From Streptomyces sp. CBMA29 (GTDB lineage: Bacteria; Actinomycetota; Actinomycetes; Streptomycetales; Streptomycetaceae), in assembly GCF_014596445.1 (NCBI RefSeq), contig NZ_MECL01000124.1:62001-126000 (forward strand): a stretch of DNA of 64,000 nucleotides, in the 5' to 3' direction. A model generated the notes under the pieces. The model ran no database searches. It was given only the letters and a program-made list of their open reading frames with translations, and was not told the DNA's origin. The translations under genes and the position numbers were made by a program. How positions within the stretch are numbered: the first letter of the stretch is position 1; the number at the start of each line of letters is the position of its first letter. Positions 31,011-39,989 of this stretch are shown here, piece by piece.

Positions 31011-32027
31011 CTACTGCCTGGCGCCCGTGCGGGCGCCCACCGGACCCAAGGGGCCTGGCGGGAGCGGGTCGGGGGCCGGGTAGAGGTAGGCGGGACGGCC
31101 GAGCAGCAGACGCTGGATGAGGAAGCCCAGGGCCAGGGTGAGGGCGCCCGCCACGGCGTCGGCGAGGAAGTGGTTGCCGGTGGCGAGGATGACGGTGAAG
31201 GTGAAGAAGGGGTACAGGAAGCCCAGGACCCTGACCCACGTTCTGCGGGCCAGCGCCGCGACCGTCAGACCGCTCCAGGCCGACCACACGATGTGGACGG
31301 ACGGCATCGCCGCGTACTGGTTCGACAGCGACGACACGTCGTCGTTGTCCCATGAGCCCCAGGTGTGGTGCGTGACGACCGTGTCGATGAAGCCCTGGCC
31401 CTCCATCAGGCGCGGCGGCGCCAGCGCGAAGAAGGTGAAGCCGATCAGGGCCACGAAGGTCGCCGCGTACAGCGCGGTGCGCGCGCTGCGGTAGCTGGCG
31501 GGGTGGCGGGCGTAGAGCCAGACCAGGACGCCGAGGGTCACGATGAAGTGCAGCGTCGCGTAGTAGTAGTTCATGCCGACGATCAGCCAGTCGATCTTGT
31601 CGATCGCGTGGTTGATCGTCAGCTCGATGTTCACGTGCAGCGTGCGCTCGGCGTTGAGGATGTCCGTGGCGCGGTGCAGCGCGGCCTCGTGGTGCTCGGG
31701 CGCGGCGCGGCGGGTCAGCGAGTACGTCTTGTACAGCACCACGCTGAAGACCAGTTCGACCAGCAGGTGCGGGCGGCCGAGGCGGCGCAGCCGTGCGGGC
31801 AGGAGCGGGCCGAGGCGGCGGAACCGGCTCTTGGGGGTTTCGGCGGGCGCGGGTGTGGGTTCGGGTGCCGCCTCGGGCGCGGTCTCGGTCTCCGGGGCCG
31901 CGTCCTTGCGGAGGATGTCGGTACGGGGCTCGTCGCCTCGGGGTCCGTCCGTACGCGCGCCGTCCGTACGCGCGCCGTCCGTACGCGTGCCGTCCGTACG
32001 CGGCGCGTTGCGCGTCGGGGACGTCAT
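31011..32027 (-). CDS. PAP2-family (inositol-phosphotransferase-like) membrane protein
   Basis: 338 residues. The N-terminus (1-70) is a disordered arm with tandem RTDGA units encoded by a 15-bp DNA repeat, then Ala/Pro/Glu-rich. From about residue 85 there are six membrane helices with the PAP2_3 motifs: an Arg/Tyr-rich loop, QYAAMPSVHIVWSAW (the PSxH motif with catalytic His), and a final GNHFLADAVAGAL (His and Asp). This branch (AUR1/Ipt1-like) acts on lipid phosphates or phosphoinositides at the membrane. GGAGGG 7 bases before the ATG. It converges on the helicase gene. The substrate is unknown. Confidence 0.88.
   Translation of the reverse strand: MTSPTRNAPRTDGTRTDGARTDGARTDGPRGDEPRTDILRKDAAPETETAPEAAPEPTPAPAETPKSRFRRLGPLLPARLRRLGRPHLLVELVFSVVLYKTYSLTRRAAPEHHEAALHRATDILNAERTLHVNIELTINHAIDKIDWLIVGMNYYYATLHFIVTLGVLVWLYARHPASYRSARTALYAATFVALIGFTFFALAPPRLMEGQGFIDTVVTHHTWGSWDNDDVSSLSNQYAAMPSVHIVWSAWSGLTVAALARRTWVRVLGFLYPFFTFTVILATGNHFLADAVAGALTLALGFLIQRLLLGRPAYLYPAPDPLPPGPLGPVGARTGARQ
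31947..32006. repeat. Four tandem 15-bp repeats (GTCCGTACGCGCGCC)
   Basis: Two exact and two near-exact copies (31947-31961, 31962-31976, 31977-31991, 31992-32006) inside the start of the PAP2 gene. As the unit is 5 codons long, copy-number change keeps the frame and only alters the number of RTDGA units. Confidence 0.9.
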
Positions 32028-32307
32028 CGGCTGCCCTCCGGCGCGGCTGCGGGCAGGACCCGTCCCGGGTGCCGGGCACCTTGTGCGGGACTCGGGGGAT
32101 ACGCCAGCAGCATGAAGGTTTTCACTCTCGCCGTACGGTCCGGCCGTGGCCGGCGGACTCGGACGAGATTACATCGGACACCGAAGTTTCCGTCGTCCGG
32201 GTGGCGCCGAAGTGACGAGTCGCCGCCCGCCGCGGCGGGGTCCCGTCCCGCTCCTGAGAGGCCGCGGACAGGTCTTCCGTGACATCCCAGGGCCTACGCT
32301 CAAGGGC

Positions 32308-32796
32308 ATGTCCCCGCACCACCCCGCGGTTTCCCCGCCGCGACCGCTCAGCAAGTCCGCCGACGCCCGGCTGCTCACCGAGGCCGTCACCCGGCTCCGC
32401 CGTGCCCTTCGGGTGTCCGTCGGCGGCGACGACCCGTGGGAGGCGCTGCCCATGGCCCAGGTCGAATTGTTGCAGGTCCTCGGCGAGCACTCGCCCGCCC
32501 GCATCGGTGATCTCGCCGTCCGGCGACGGCTCGCCGCCAGTACCGTCAGCGGGCTCATCGGGCCCATGATCGCCGCCGGGCTCGTCGCCCGGCAGACCGA
32601 TCCCGCCGACCGGCGCGCCTCGGTCGTCACGCTCACCGCTGCCGGGCGGGACCGGCTCGCCGCGTGGACGCTGGCGCATGAGCGGCGGATGGACGCCGCG
32701 CTTGAAGCTTTGCCCGATGCTGACCTTCGGGCCGTTCGTGCGGCCCTTCCCGCCCTCTTTCGGCTCGCCGAATTCCTCGACGGCCCCACCCCCTGA
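32308..32796 (+). CDS. MarR-family transcriptional regulator
   Basis: 162-residue winged-helix regulator. Dimerisation helix at 15-35, recognition region at about 65-95 (ARIGDLAVRRRLAASTVSGLIGPMIAAGLV), wing with the family DPADRRASVVTLTAAGR (the D-x-R-D/A motif that follows the wing), then C-terminal dimer helices. The ATG at 32308 lies 7 bases after TACGCT, consistent with a leaderless transcript. The larger frame upstream is not coding. It is divergent from the PAP2 gene across 280 bp of plain intergenic DNA, so that gene is a possible target. Confidence 0.92.
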   Translation: MSPHHPAVSPPRPLSKSADARLLTEAVTRLRRALRVSVGGDDPWEALPMAQVELLQVLGEHSPARIGDLAVRRRLAASTVSGLIGPMIAAGLVARQTDPADRRASVVTLTAAGRDRLAAWTLAHERRMDAALEALPDADLRAVRAALPALFRLAEFLDGPTP

Positions 32797-32967
32797 GAAC
32801 ACCGCCTCGCGCAGGGCGGGCGCGCCGCCGCGGCGCCCCTGGAAACGAGGCTCCGCGGCAGCAGAAAAGATCGGGGTATCGGCACGTGGGAAGGGGGGTC
32901 AGGGGCGGGGGCCCTGGAAGGATCGGGGGGTGCCCGCCAGGGCAGACGGTGGGAGAGGCGGCGTGGA

Positions 32968-34212
32968 GTGGTGAGCGGACCGGTCGAGGGGGAGGCGGAG
33001 GGCACGGACGGGGGCCGGTTCGAGATGGCGGAGGAGGCGGTCGAGGCCATCGGAAGCACGCTGGACGAGCAGACGACCTGCGCGGAGCTGGTCGCCTTCC
33101 TGTGCCGCCGGGTGAGCGACGCGGCGGCCGTGGACCTGCTGCCCGAGGACGTACCGGCGGACCGGCGGCCGGAGGAGCTGGCGCTGACGCGGACGGCGGC
33201 GGCGGGCAGGTCGGAGCTGCTGGAGCCGAGGACGCCGCTGAGCGCGCAGTCGCTGTCGGTGCGGGCGCTGGACGAGGGGCATCCGATCACGACGACGGCG
33301 GACGCGTACGGGAGTCTGCCGCGTACGGCGGTGTCGATGCCGCTGCTGGCGCACGGGCGGCTGTACGGCGCGCTGTTGGCGGTACGGGCGGGCCTGCGGG
33401 GGTTCACGGCGCAGGAGACGGCGGCCGTGCACTACGCGGCGCGCCTGGCGGCCGTGCACCTGAGCCACGCGCGGCAGCACACGGCGGCGCACAGCACGGC
33501 GCTGAATCTCCAGCGGGCGCTGCTGGCCGAGCCCCGGCGCCCGCACCCGAACCTGGACATCGCGACCCGCTATCTCCCGGCGGGCGGCGGGAGCCTGGTG
33601 GGCGGCGACTGGTTCGAGACGGTACGGCTCAGCTTCGGCCGGACGCTGCTGGTGATCGGTGACGTGATGGGCCACGGTCTGGACGCGGCCGTGGACATGA
33701 ACGCGTACCGCTCGATGCTGCGGTACGTGGCCTCGGCGGATCTGCCGCCGCACCGCGTGCTGCGCCAGCTCGACGCGGCCGTGGCCGAGGACGGCACCCG
33801 CCGCCCGGCGACGTGTCTGCTGGTCCGGGTCGACCCGGCGCGGGGGAGCGTGGCACTGGTCAGCGCGGGCCACCTGCCGCCGGTGCTGTTCTCGGCGGAC
33901 GGCACGGGCAGCCTGCTGCGTCTGCCCGTCGGGCCGCCGCTGGGCACGGGCGTCGGCGGCTACGAGCTGACCACCCGTGACATCACCCCCGACCAGACGC
34001 TGGTGATGTTCACCGACGGCCTGGTCGAGCGGCGCAAGGAGGACATCGACGTCTCCCTGGCCCGCCTCGCCGACCTGCGGCTCCCGCCGGGAGCCGCGAT
34101 CCAGCCGGTCCTGGACGAAGTCCTCACCCGGCTGGACGCCGCCCGCGCCGAGGACGACGTCGCCGTCCTCGCCGCGCGTCTCCACCCCCGCGCGCGCCGC
34201 GAGCCCTCCTGA
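32968..34212 (+). CDS. GAF-like domain plus SpoIIE-type PP2C phosphatase
   Basis: 414 residues. A GAF-like sensor covers about 20-168 (MAEEAVEAIGSTLDEQTTCAEL, LPRTAVSMPLLAHGRLYGAL). The SpoIIE/RsbU phosphatase domain covers about 180-405, with metal-binding Asp214 (VGGDWFE) and Asp232 (VIGDVMGHG), SAGHLPP, FTDGLVERR and EDDVAVLAARL. Such proteins dephosphorylate anti-anti-sigma factors; no sigma, anti-sigma or STAS gene lies beside it, so the partner is elsewhere. Tandem GTG codons at 32968 and 32971 are both possible starts, with AGAGG upstream. It precedes the PBP gene by 84 bp on the same strand, but a functional link is not evident. Confidence 0.93.
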   Translation: MVSGPVEGEAEGTDGGRFEMAEEAVEAIGSTLDEQTTCAELVAFLCRRVSDAAAVDLLPEDVPADRRPEELALTRTAAAGRSELLEPRTPLSAQSLSVRALDEGHPITTTADAYGSLPRTAVSMPLLAHGRLYGALLAVRAGLRGFTAQETAAVHYAARLAAVHLSHARQHTAAHSTALNLQRALLAEPRRPHPNLDIATRYLPAGGGSLVGGDWFETVRLSFGRTLLVIGDVMGHGLDAAVDMNAYRSMLRYVASADLPPHRVLRQLDAAVAEDGTRRPATCLLVRVDPARGSVALVSAGHLPPVLFSADGTGSLLRLPVGPPLGTGVGGYELTTRDITPDQTLVMFTDGLVERRKEDIDVSLARLADLRLPPGAAIQPVLDEVLTRLDAARAEDDVAVLAARLHPRARREPS

Positions 34213-34296
34213 CCCGTAGCCCTGGACCTGCGGGCTGTTACAGAACTGTGGCGGTCCCGCCCTCGGGCTGTCCACAACCAGCCTTAGTTTCCGGGG

Positions 34297-36390
34297 GTGT
34301 TGGGGAAAAAGTGGCTGAAGCCGAGGCGGTTGGGCCGACGCGCGACAGGCGCGATACGCGCGATAGGCGCGATGAGCGCGACCCGTGCGAAACGCGTGGC
34401 CCGGGTACTGCGGCCGCGCTATCCACGGCCCGAGCGGCGCGGGATACGGCGGTGGGTGCCGTCGCCGCGCCAGGCGTCGCTGCTGGCGCTGTGGGTGCTG
34501 GTGACGCTGACCGCCGTGGTGGGAGTGGCGTACGCGCGGACCCGGATACCCACCGACCTCAATGAATTCGCCACGCAGCAGGACAACGTCTACTACTGGG
34601 CCGACGGCACCGAGATGGCGCGGGTGGGCCCGGTGGACCGGCAGGCGATGCCGCTGGACCGGATACCGACGAGCGTGCAGTGGGCGGTGCTGGCCGCCGA
34701 GAACGCCTCCTTCTACTCCGACCACGGCGTCTCGCCGAAGGGCATCGGCCGGGCCGTCGCCACCATGGTGACCGGCGGCGACACCCAGGGCGGCTCCACC
34801 ATCACCCAGCAGTACGTGAAGAACGTCTACCTCGACCAGAGCCAGACGCTCTCCCGCAAGATCACCGAGATGTTCATCTCGGTGAAGCTGGACCAGAAGA
34901 CGAGCAAGAAGCAGATCCTCGACGGCTACCTCAACACCGCCTGGTTCGGGCGCGGAACGTACGGTGTGCAGCGCGCCGCGAAGGCGTACTACGGCAAGGA
35001 CGTCTCCCAGCTCAACGCCAGTGAGGGGGCCTTCCTCGCCACGCTGCTCAAGGGCGCCGCGCTCTACGACCCCGCGATCAGCCCGGCCAACCACCAGCGG
35101 GCGGTGGCCCGTTGGACGTGGGTGCTGGACCGGATGGTGAAGACCGGTCAGCTCTCCCGCGCCGAGCGCGCCGCGTACACCGTCTTCCCCGAGCCCAAGG
35201 CGCCGCCGAAACCGGTGGGGTTGAGCGGGCAGACCGGCTATCTCGTCGACACCGCGCGGGCGTACGTGTCCGCGCACAGCGACATCTCCGACGCGCGCTT
35301 CGACCTGGGCGGCTACCAGATCTACACGACCTTCGAGCGCCCGCGCGTCGACGCCCTGGCGGAGGCCGTACGGCACGAGACCGCGGGCCTCACGCCGAAG
35401 GCGAGGACCGCCGACCGGAACGTACGCGTCGGCGCCGCGTCCGTCGCCGCCGACGGCCGGATCGTCGCGCTCTACGGCGGCCCCGACTACATCGAGCAGG
35501 GCTTCGACGACGCCAACATCGCGATCGTGCCGGTCGGTACGGCCTACGCGCCGTTCGTCTACGCGGCCGGACTGCGCGACGGCGCGCTGCTCACCCGCGG
35601 CGAGCCGCGTACGCCCGTCACCCCCGACTCGGTCTACGACGGCGACGACAAGGTGCCGATACGGACGCCGGAGGGGCCGTACTGGAGCCGGGACGGCACG
35701 ATCGTGAAGAGCCGCAACGACGGCGGGAAGTCCTGGGGCTGGATCAGCCTGCGGCAGGCGGTGGCGGACTCCGTCAACGGCCCGATCACCCAACTCGGCA
35801 TGGACGTCGGCCTGGACCGGGTACGGAAGGCGTCCGTCGACGCCGGGCTGCTGCCGCACGGTTTCGGCGAGCAGGTGCCCGCCTTCGCCACCGGGACCGG
35901 CGTCACCCCGAGCCCGATCCGGGTCGCGAGCGCGTACGGCACCTTCGCCGCCGCCGGCGCGCACACCGATCCGTACTCCGTGCTCAAGGTCACCCGCGAC
36001 GGGCAGCGCGTGGACATCGAACAGCCCACCGTCACACACCCGTTCACGCCGAAGGTCGCGGGCGAGGTGGACGACGCGCTCAAGGACGCGGTGACCGGCG
36101 GGACCGCGCGCCGCGCGGTGAGGTCGGGCGGCGGGCTCGCGGGCGGGACGGATCTCGCGGGCAAGACGGGCACGGCGGCCGGGGACCTGTCGGCCTGGTA
36201 CGTCGGCTACCCGCCGAAGGGGGCGCGGGCCGCGGCGGTGGCGACGTCGGTCGCCGTCTTCCGACTCGACCCGAAGACACAGGAGTTGCTGCCGCTGACC
36301 GGGACCGGCGGGCCGTCGAAGTCCACGAAGGAGTTCGGCAGCACATATCCCGTCGACATCTGGACGCGGTACGTGGCGGCGGCCGGCTGA
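34297..36390 (+). CDS. Class A penicillin-binding protein with degenerate transpeptidase site
   Basis: 697 residues. A very basic cytoplasmic start is followed by a membrane helix (about 62-82). The GT51 glycosyltransferase covers about 95-270, with the catalytic Glu135 region (LAAENASFYSDHGVS), GGSTITQQYVKNVYL, and LDGYLNTAWFGRGTYGVQRAA. The transpeptidase domain covers about 320-690. Its SxN motif (Ser492-Val-Asn494) and KTG motif (GKTGTA, Lys623) are intact. However, at the SxxK position, where class A PBPs have GSTFKPF, the sequence is GTAYAPF: Thr415 replaces the nucleophilic Ser and Ala418 the Lys. The codons are acg (35539) and gcg (35548). The protein should polymerise glycan but not cross-link it or bind penicillin. 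The GTG at 34297 follows GGGGG; an ATG at 34369 is an alternative start. Confidence 0.92.
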   Translation: MLGKKWLKPRRLGRRATGAIRAIGAMSATRAKRVARVLRPRYPRPERRGIRRWVPSPRQASLLALWVLVTLTAVVGVAYARTRIPTDLNEFATQQDNVYYWADGTEMARVGPVDRQAMPLDRIPTSVQWAVLAAENASFYSDHGVSPKGIGRAVATMVTGGDTQGGSTITQQYVKNVYLDQSQTLSRKITEMFISVKLDQKTSKKQILDGYLNTAWFGRGTYGVQRAAKAYYGKDVSQLNASEGAFLATLLKGAALYDPAISPANHQRAVARWTWVLDRMVKTGQLSRAERAAYTVFPEPKAPPKPVGLSGQTGYLVDTARAYVSAHSDISDARFDLGGYQIYTTFERPRVDALAEAVRHETAGLTPKARTADRNVRVGAASVAADGRIVALYGGPDYIEQGFDDANIAIVPVGTAYAPFVYAAGLRDGALLTRGEPRTPVTPDSVYDGDDKVPIRTPEGPYWSRDGTIVKSRNDGGKSWGWISLRQAVADSVNGPITQLGMDVGLDRVRKASVDAGLLPHGFGEQVPAFATGTGVTPSPIRVASAYGTFAAAGAHTDPYSVLKVTRDGQRVDIEQPTVTHPFTPKVAGEVDDALKDAVTGGTARRAVRSGGGLAGGTDLAGKTGTAAGDLSAWYVGYPPKGARAAAVATSVAVFRLDPKTQELLPLTGTGGPSKSTKEFGSTYPVDIWTRYVAAAG

Positions 36391-36393
36391 CCG

Positions 36394-36422
36394 GGCCGGG
36401 CCCTTCGGCGCGGGGCCCGGCC
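36394..36422. terminator. Hairpin between convergent PBP and deacetylase genes
   Basis: GGCCGGGCCC (36394-36403) and its exact complement (36413-36422) around a 9-base loop, immediately after the PBP stop codon. Confidence 0.75.
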
Positions 36423-36453
36423 GCCGCTTCCCGGATCTCTTCGCAAGGCCCGG

Positions 36454-37791
36454 CTACTCGTCCGGATTCTTGCTGAGGAACGTCGTCCAGTCCGGCGACT
36501 CGCTCGGGTCGAGATCGCGCAACTTGGCCAGCACCGCCGGGTCCTGGACGTCCAGCCAGTCGGACAGCTCCTTGAACGACACGCAGCGCACCCCGTCCCG
36601 GTGGCAGACGTCCTTCACCACGTCCTCGATGGCCTGCATGTAGATGCCGCCGTTCCACGTCTCGAAGTGGTTGCCGATGAACAGCGGTGCGCGGTTGCCG
36701 TTGTAGACGCGCTCGAAGCCGTTCAGATAGCCCTGCCGGGTCTCGCGCTCCCAGTCCCCGAACTTCGCCGGGTCGCCCTGGGTCTGCTCGCCGCCCGACT
36801 GGTTGTAGAGGAAGTTGAAGTCCATCGACAGCACCTGGAAGTCCTTGCCGGGGTAGGGCATCAGCTCCAGCGGGAAGTTCCACACCCCGCCCAGCCTGGC
36901 GGGCCAGAGCTGGAAGTCGCCGGGCGAACTGGCGTCGTACCGCCAGCCCAGCGCCTTGGCCGCGGGCAGCAGATTCTTCTGCCCCTCCAGGCACGGCGCG
37001 CGCCCGCCGACCAGCTCACGGCCGTAGTCGAAGGGCAGCGGCGGGAGGTCGGTGAAGCCGGTGTTCGTCTTCCAGTGCTCCACGAACGAGTACGCCTGGG
37101 CGATCTCCTCGCGCCAGTCCGCGGTGCTCCACGTGCCGCCGCCGCCCGCGTCGGGCGCGCAGAAGTGCCCGTTGAAGTGCGTCCCGATCTCGTCCCCGTC
37201 CTGCCACGCCAGCCGCAGTTGCTCCAGCGTCTCCTTGATGTGCGCGTCGGTCGGGAAGTCGATCGCGGACGCCCCGGCCGCGTGCCGGGGCGGGTGGTAG
37301 AGCGACCGCTTCGTGTCCGGGACGAGGTAGATGCCGGACAGGAAGAACGTCATGTTCGCGTTGTTCTCCTTGGCCAGCTCCCGGAAGCGCGAGAACAGAT
37401 GGTCGTCGTTCTCCAGCGCGCCGTCCCAGGAGAACACCACGAACTGCGGAGGTTTCTCACCCGGCTTGAGCTTCTCCGGCTTCGGCTGGTGCGGCTGCGG
37501 CCCGGTGTACGCGGTGGACCCGTCGCCGATCGGCCCCTTCGTCTCGGTGACGGTCGGCGACGGCGTCGGCGTCGGTGCCGTCTTCACGCCCGGCGCGCGG
37601 CTGGTCGGTGTCGCGCTCGACCGCGCCGCCGCGTCGTCCTGCTGACCGCTCCCGACGCTCCCGCCGCCCCCGCCTCCGCCGGACAGCGTCGCCACCAGCG
37701 CGACCGCCACTCCCACGGCGCCCACCGCCGCCGCCCCCGCCACCGCCGCCTTCGGCCGCTGCCTGACCCACGACCGGACTGCTGACTTCAC
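36454..37791 (-). CDS. Secreted polysaccharide deacetylase-like protein
   Basis: 445 residues. An N-terminal signal anchor (AAVAGAAAVGAVGVAVALVATL, 15-36) is followed by a Gly run and a Thr/Pro-rich linker to about residue 110. The catalytic NodB-like barrel starts at FVVFSWDGALENDD (metal/base Asp at about 123) and MTFFLSG, then motif 2 in IGTHFNGHF (His205, His209). The domain is long and ends with a second Asn/Trp-rich half. Probably removes acetyl groups from cell-wall or other glycans outside the cell. The TFDDG of classical NodB is SWDGA here, so it is a divergent member. The GTG at 37791 is preceded by AAGGGG. It is convergent with the PBP gene and downstream of the S53 peptidase. Confidence 0.82.
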   Translation of the reverse strand: MKSAVRSWVRQRPKAAVAGAAAVGAVGVAVALVATLSGGGGGGGSVGSGQQDDAAARSSATPTSRAPGVKTAPTPTPSPTVTETKGPIGDGSTAYTGPQPHQPKPEKLKPGEKPPQFVVFSWDGALENDDHLFSRFRELAKENNANMTFFLSGIYLVPDTKRSLYHPPRHAAGASAIDFPTDAHIKETLEQLRLAWQDGDEIGTHFNGHFCAPDAGGGGTWSTADWREEIAQAYSFVEHWKTNTGFTDLPPLPFDYGRELVGGRAPCLEGQKNLLPAAKALGWRYDASSPGDFQLWPARLGGVWNFPLELMPYPGKDFQVLSMDFNFLYNQSGGEQTQGDPAKFGDWERETRQGYLNGFERVYNGNRAPLFIGNHFETWNGGIYMQAIEDVVKDVCHRDGVRCVSFKELSDWLDVQDPAVLAKLRDLDPSESPDWTTFLSKNPDE

Positions 37792-37923
37792 GCTCTCGCC
37801 CCTTCGCTCCCACCGGCGTCGCCGAAGACCGGGACCCGGTATCGATCGCCTCGCCGTCTATGCAGACACGTGTGGGGCGCGTGCGGCGTACCCGTAGCCG
37901 ATTCCGTAGCCGTACGATCACAA

Positions 37924-37960
37924 AAGGGCCCGGCGGAGGGGAGACCTCCGCCGGGCCCTT
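37924..37960 (-). terminator. Intrinsic terminator of the S53 peptidase gene
   Basis: 16-bp perfect stem (37924-37939 with 37945-37960), loop of 5, and in the minus-strand direction CCCTTTTG follows, giving a short U-tract. Confidence 0.88.
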
Positions 37961-37973
37961 CGGGGCGAACCGG

Positions 37974-39989
37974 TCAGTAGCGGCCGAACGACCGCAGGTA
38001 GGACAGGGTCGGGGAGCCGACGCCGGTCGCGTCGTCGAAGCCGCGGACCGCGTTGAGCGAGGTGTCCTCGCCGAAGGCGGCGAGGCGCACGGCGAGGGTG
38101 CCGTTGACCAGGCCGAAGTCGGCGACGTTGCTCAGCGGGGCCTTGTTGTGGTGGGCGGCGTTCTGGTCCACGACGTCCTTGAACAGTCCGGCGCGGGCGT
38201 AGATCGCCGGGTTGGCGAAGCCGATGGCGTGGTGCCTGGCCTGGATGGCGTCGGCCTGGACCGCGGCGAATTCCGGCGCCGAGACGCTGGTGCCGCCGTA
38301 ACCGCCCTCGCTGTACGGGGCGCCGTCGGAGATGCCGACGAGGACCGAGGTGTACAGGTCACCGTTCATCGAGACGTCCGGCGTGACGCGCTGGGCCGTA
38401 CGGCTCTTCGCGCCGGTCATCAGCGTGTGCGACAGCGAACCGGGCACGACACCGCGCTGGTACGCGGGCTGTGCGAAGTCCTCGCTGGTGCCGCCGCCAC
38501 CGCCGAAGTAGAACGGGGCCGGGGGAGCCGGGGTCCAGCTCTTGCCGTCGGCCGACAGGTTGGAGCGCAGCGTGCCCATGTCGGTCTCGAAGCCGTACGA
38601 GCCGCTCTTGTCCTTCAGACCGAGCGCGGTGCCGCCGACCGAGGTCACCCACGGGTCGGAGTCGGGCCAGTTGGCCTGCGCGCGCGAGGTGTCGGGCTGG
38701 CAGTTGACGCCGGTCGCGGCGGCCAGCGGGCTGCTGTCGCCGCAGTCGCCCGCGGAGAAGCCGATGGTGATGCCCTCGACGGCGGCCTGCTTGAACACCT
38801 GCTCGTAGGCGGCGATCAGCGACGCGGTGACGTCGGCGTCGTCCGTGGTGTGCATGATCTCGCCCCACGAGTTGGAGACGACATCGGCCAGGTGGTGGTC
38901 GACGATGGTGCTGATGCCGCCCAGCAGGTCGTTGTCGTCGCAGGAGTTGGCGCCCACGTAGACGACCTTGGCGTCGGGCGCGAGGCCGTGCGCCATCTCG
39001 ACGTCCAGCGCCTCTTCCGGCGCCCAGCCCTCGGGGCCGCCGCACAGGTCCTGGTTGGTCCACTGCGACGGGTCGACGACCTCGCTGTACTGGCCCGGCT
39101 TGAACGCCTTGTCACCGTGCGCGGTCGCGTACTGGTTGGCGTCCGCCAGCATGGTGGAGCTGCCGTACGCGTCCACGATCGCGATCGTCGCGCCCTTGCC
39201 GGTCAGCCCCGAGGCGGTGATGCCGTACGCCTTGCGGAGCTGCGAGGGGTAGAACGAGCACTGGTCGAACGGCACGTCGGACTTGGTGTATCCGGCCGGT
39301 GCGCCCTTGGCGGTCTTCTGGCCCCAGTAGTCGGAGCAGGTCGCGGTGGTCGGCAGGCCGGCGTCGGGCTTGCCGCTCCTGGCCGGGGTCGCGGCGGAGC
39401 CGGCCGCGGTGTCGTCGACGCGGTGCGAGTCCGGCTTCGCGACGTTGGCGCCGGGCGTGGTGAAGCCCGTCACGCCGAGGATCGCGGAGGAGACGGACGC
39501 GGGGACCACGACGTCACGGGCCGGGGCGTGCCGCAGCGTGCCCGAGACGCGGTACTGGTGGATGCCGGTGCCGAACGCCTTGGTGACCGCCGCGTTGGTG
39601 CCCTTGACGGTGATCGCGTGGTCGGAGGTGCTCACGACCTTCAGGCCGGAGTCGGCCGCCCACTTCAGGACCGCCGAGACCTGCGCCGTGGTGGCGCCGA
39701 AGCGGGCCTTGTACGCGGCCGGACTCAGGAACTCGCCGTAGCGGGCGCTGCTCGGGTCGGACACGGCCGTCGCGTACGTCGTCAGGCCCGCGGCGTCCTG
39801 GCCCGCCAGGTACACGGTGCCGGTGAGCTCGGTGTCCGCGGCGACCGAGCCCTGGTCGGCGGAGGCGGTGGCCCAGTCCGGGTGGCTCTGCGCGATGGTC
39901 CTGGCCGCGGGCGTGGGGCCGCTGGCCTGCGAGGGCATGGCGAGGATCAGGGACCCGGACACCATGGCCAGCGAGGCCGCCGCGACCAC
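37974..39989 (-). CDS. Secreted S53-family serine-carboxyl peptidase (sedolisin/kumamolisin)
   Basis: 671 residues from the first standard start. Signal sequence at about 1-23 (VAAASLAMVSGSLILAMPSQAS). A Pro-kumamolysin activation domain runs to about 200 (LTGTVYLAGQDAAG, YGEFLSPAAYKARFG, VKGTNAAVTKAFGTGIHQY). The catalytic domain carries PEEALDVEMAHG (Glu and Asp of the catalytic set), VVSNSWGE (oxyanion Asp is Ser-Asn here) and the nucleophile in YGGTSVSAPEFAA. Near the end SLNAVRGFDDATGVGSP provides the Ca2+ site. It is an acid-active secreted endopeptidase. The GTG at 39987-39989 lacks a ribosome binding site and a basic n-region. The frame stays open upstream to a stop at 40053-40055, and a GGAG-preceded ATC at 40032-40034 may be the true start (see findings). 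Confidence 0.93.
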   Translation of the reverse strand: MVAAASLAMVSGSLILAMPSQASGPTPAARTIAQSHPDWATASADQGSVAADTELTGTVYLAGQDAAGLTTYATAVSDPSSARYGEFLSPAAYKARFGATTAQVSAVLKWAADSGLKVVSTSDHAITVKGTNAAVTKAFGTGIHQYRVSGTLRHAPARDVVVPASVSSAILGVTGFTTPGANVAKPDSHRVDDTAAGSAATPARSGKPDAGLPTTATCSDYWGQKTAKGAPAGYTKSDVPFDQCSFYPSQLRKAYGITASGLTGKGATIAIVDAYGSSTMLADANQYATAHGDKAFKPGQYSEVVDPSQWTNQDLCGGPEGWAPEEALDVEMAHGLAPDAKVVYVGANSCDDNDLLGGISTIVDHHLADVVSNSWGEIMHTTDDADVTASLIAAYEQVFKQAAVEGITIGFSAGDCGDSSPLAAATGVNCQPDTSRAQANWPDSDPWVTSVGGTALGLKDKSGSYGFETDMGTLRSNLSADGKSWTPAPPAPFYFGGGGGTSEDFAQPAYQRGVVPGSLSHTLMTGAKSRTAQRVTPDVSMNGDLYTSVLVGISDGAPYSEGGYGGTSVSAPEFAAVQADAIQARHHAIGFANPAIYARAGLFKDVVDQNAAHHNKAPLSNVADFGLVNGTLAVRLAAFGEDTSLNAVRGFDDATGVGSPTLSYLRSFGRY

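Noticed and set aside
32899..36039. Minus-strand open frame of more than 1000 codons opposite the phosphatase and PBP genes
   Set aside because: Arg/His/Val-rich shadow of the real plus-strand genes, without any domain.
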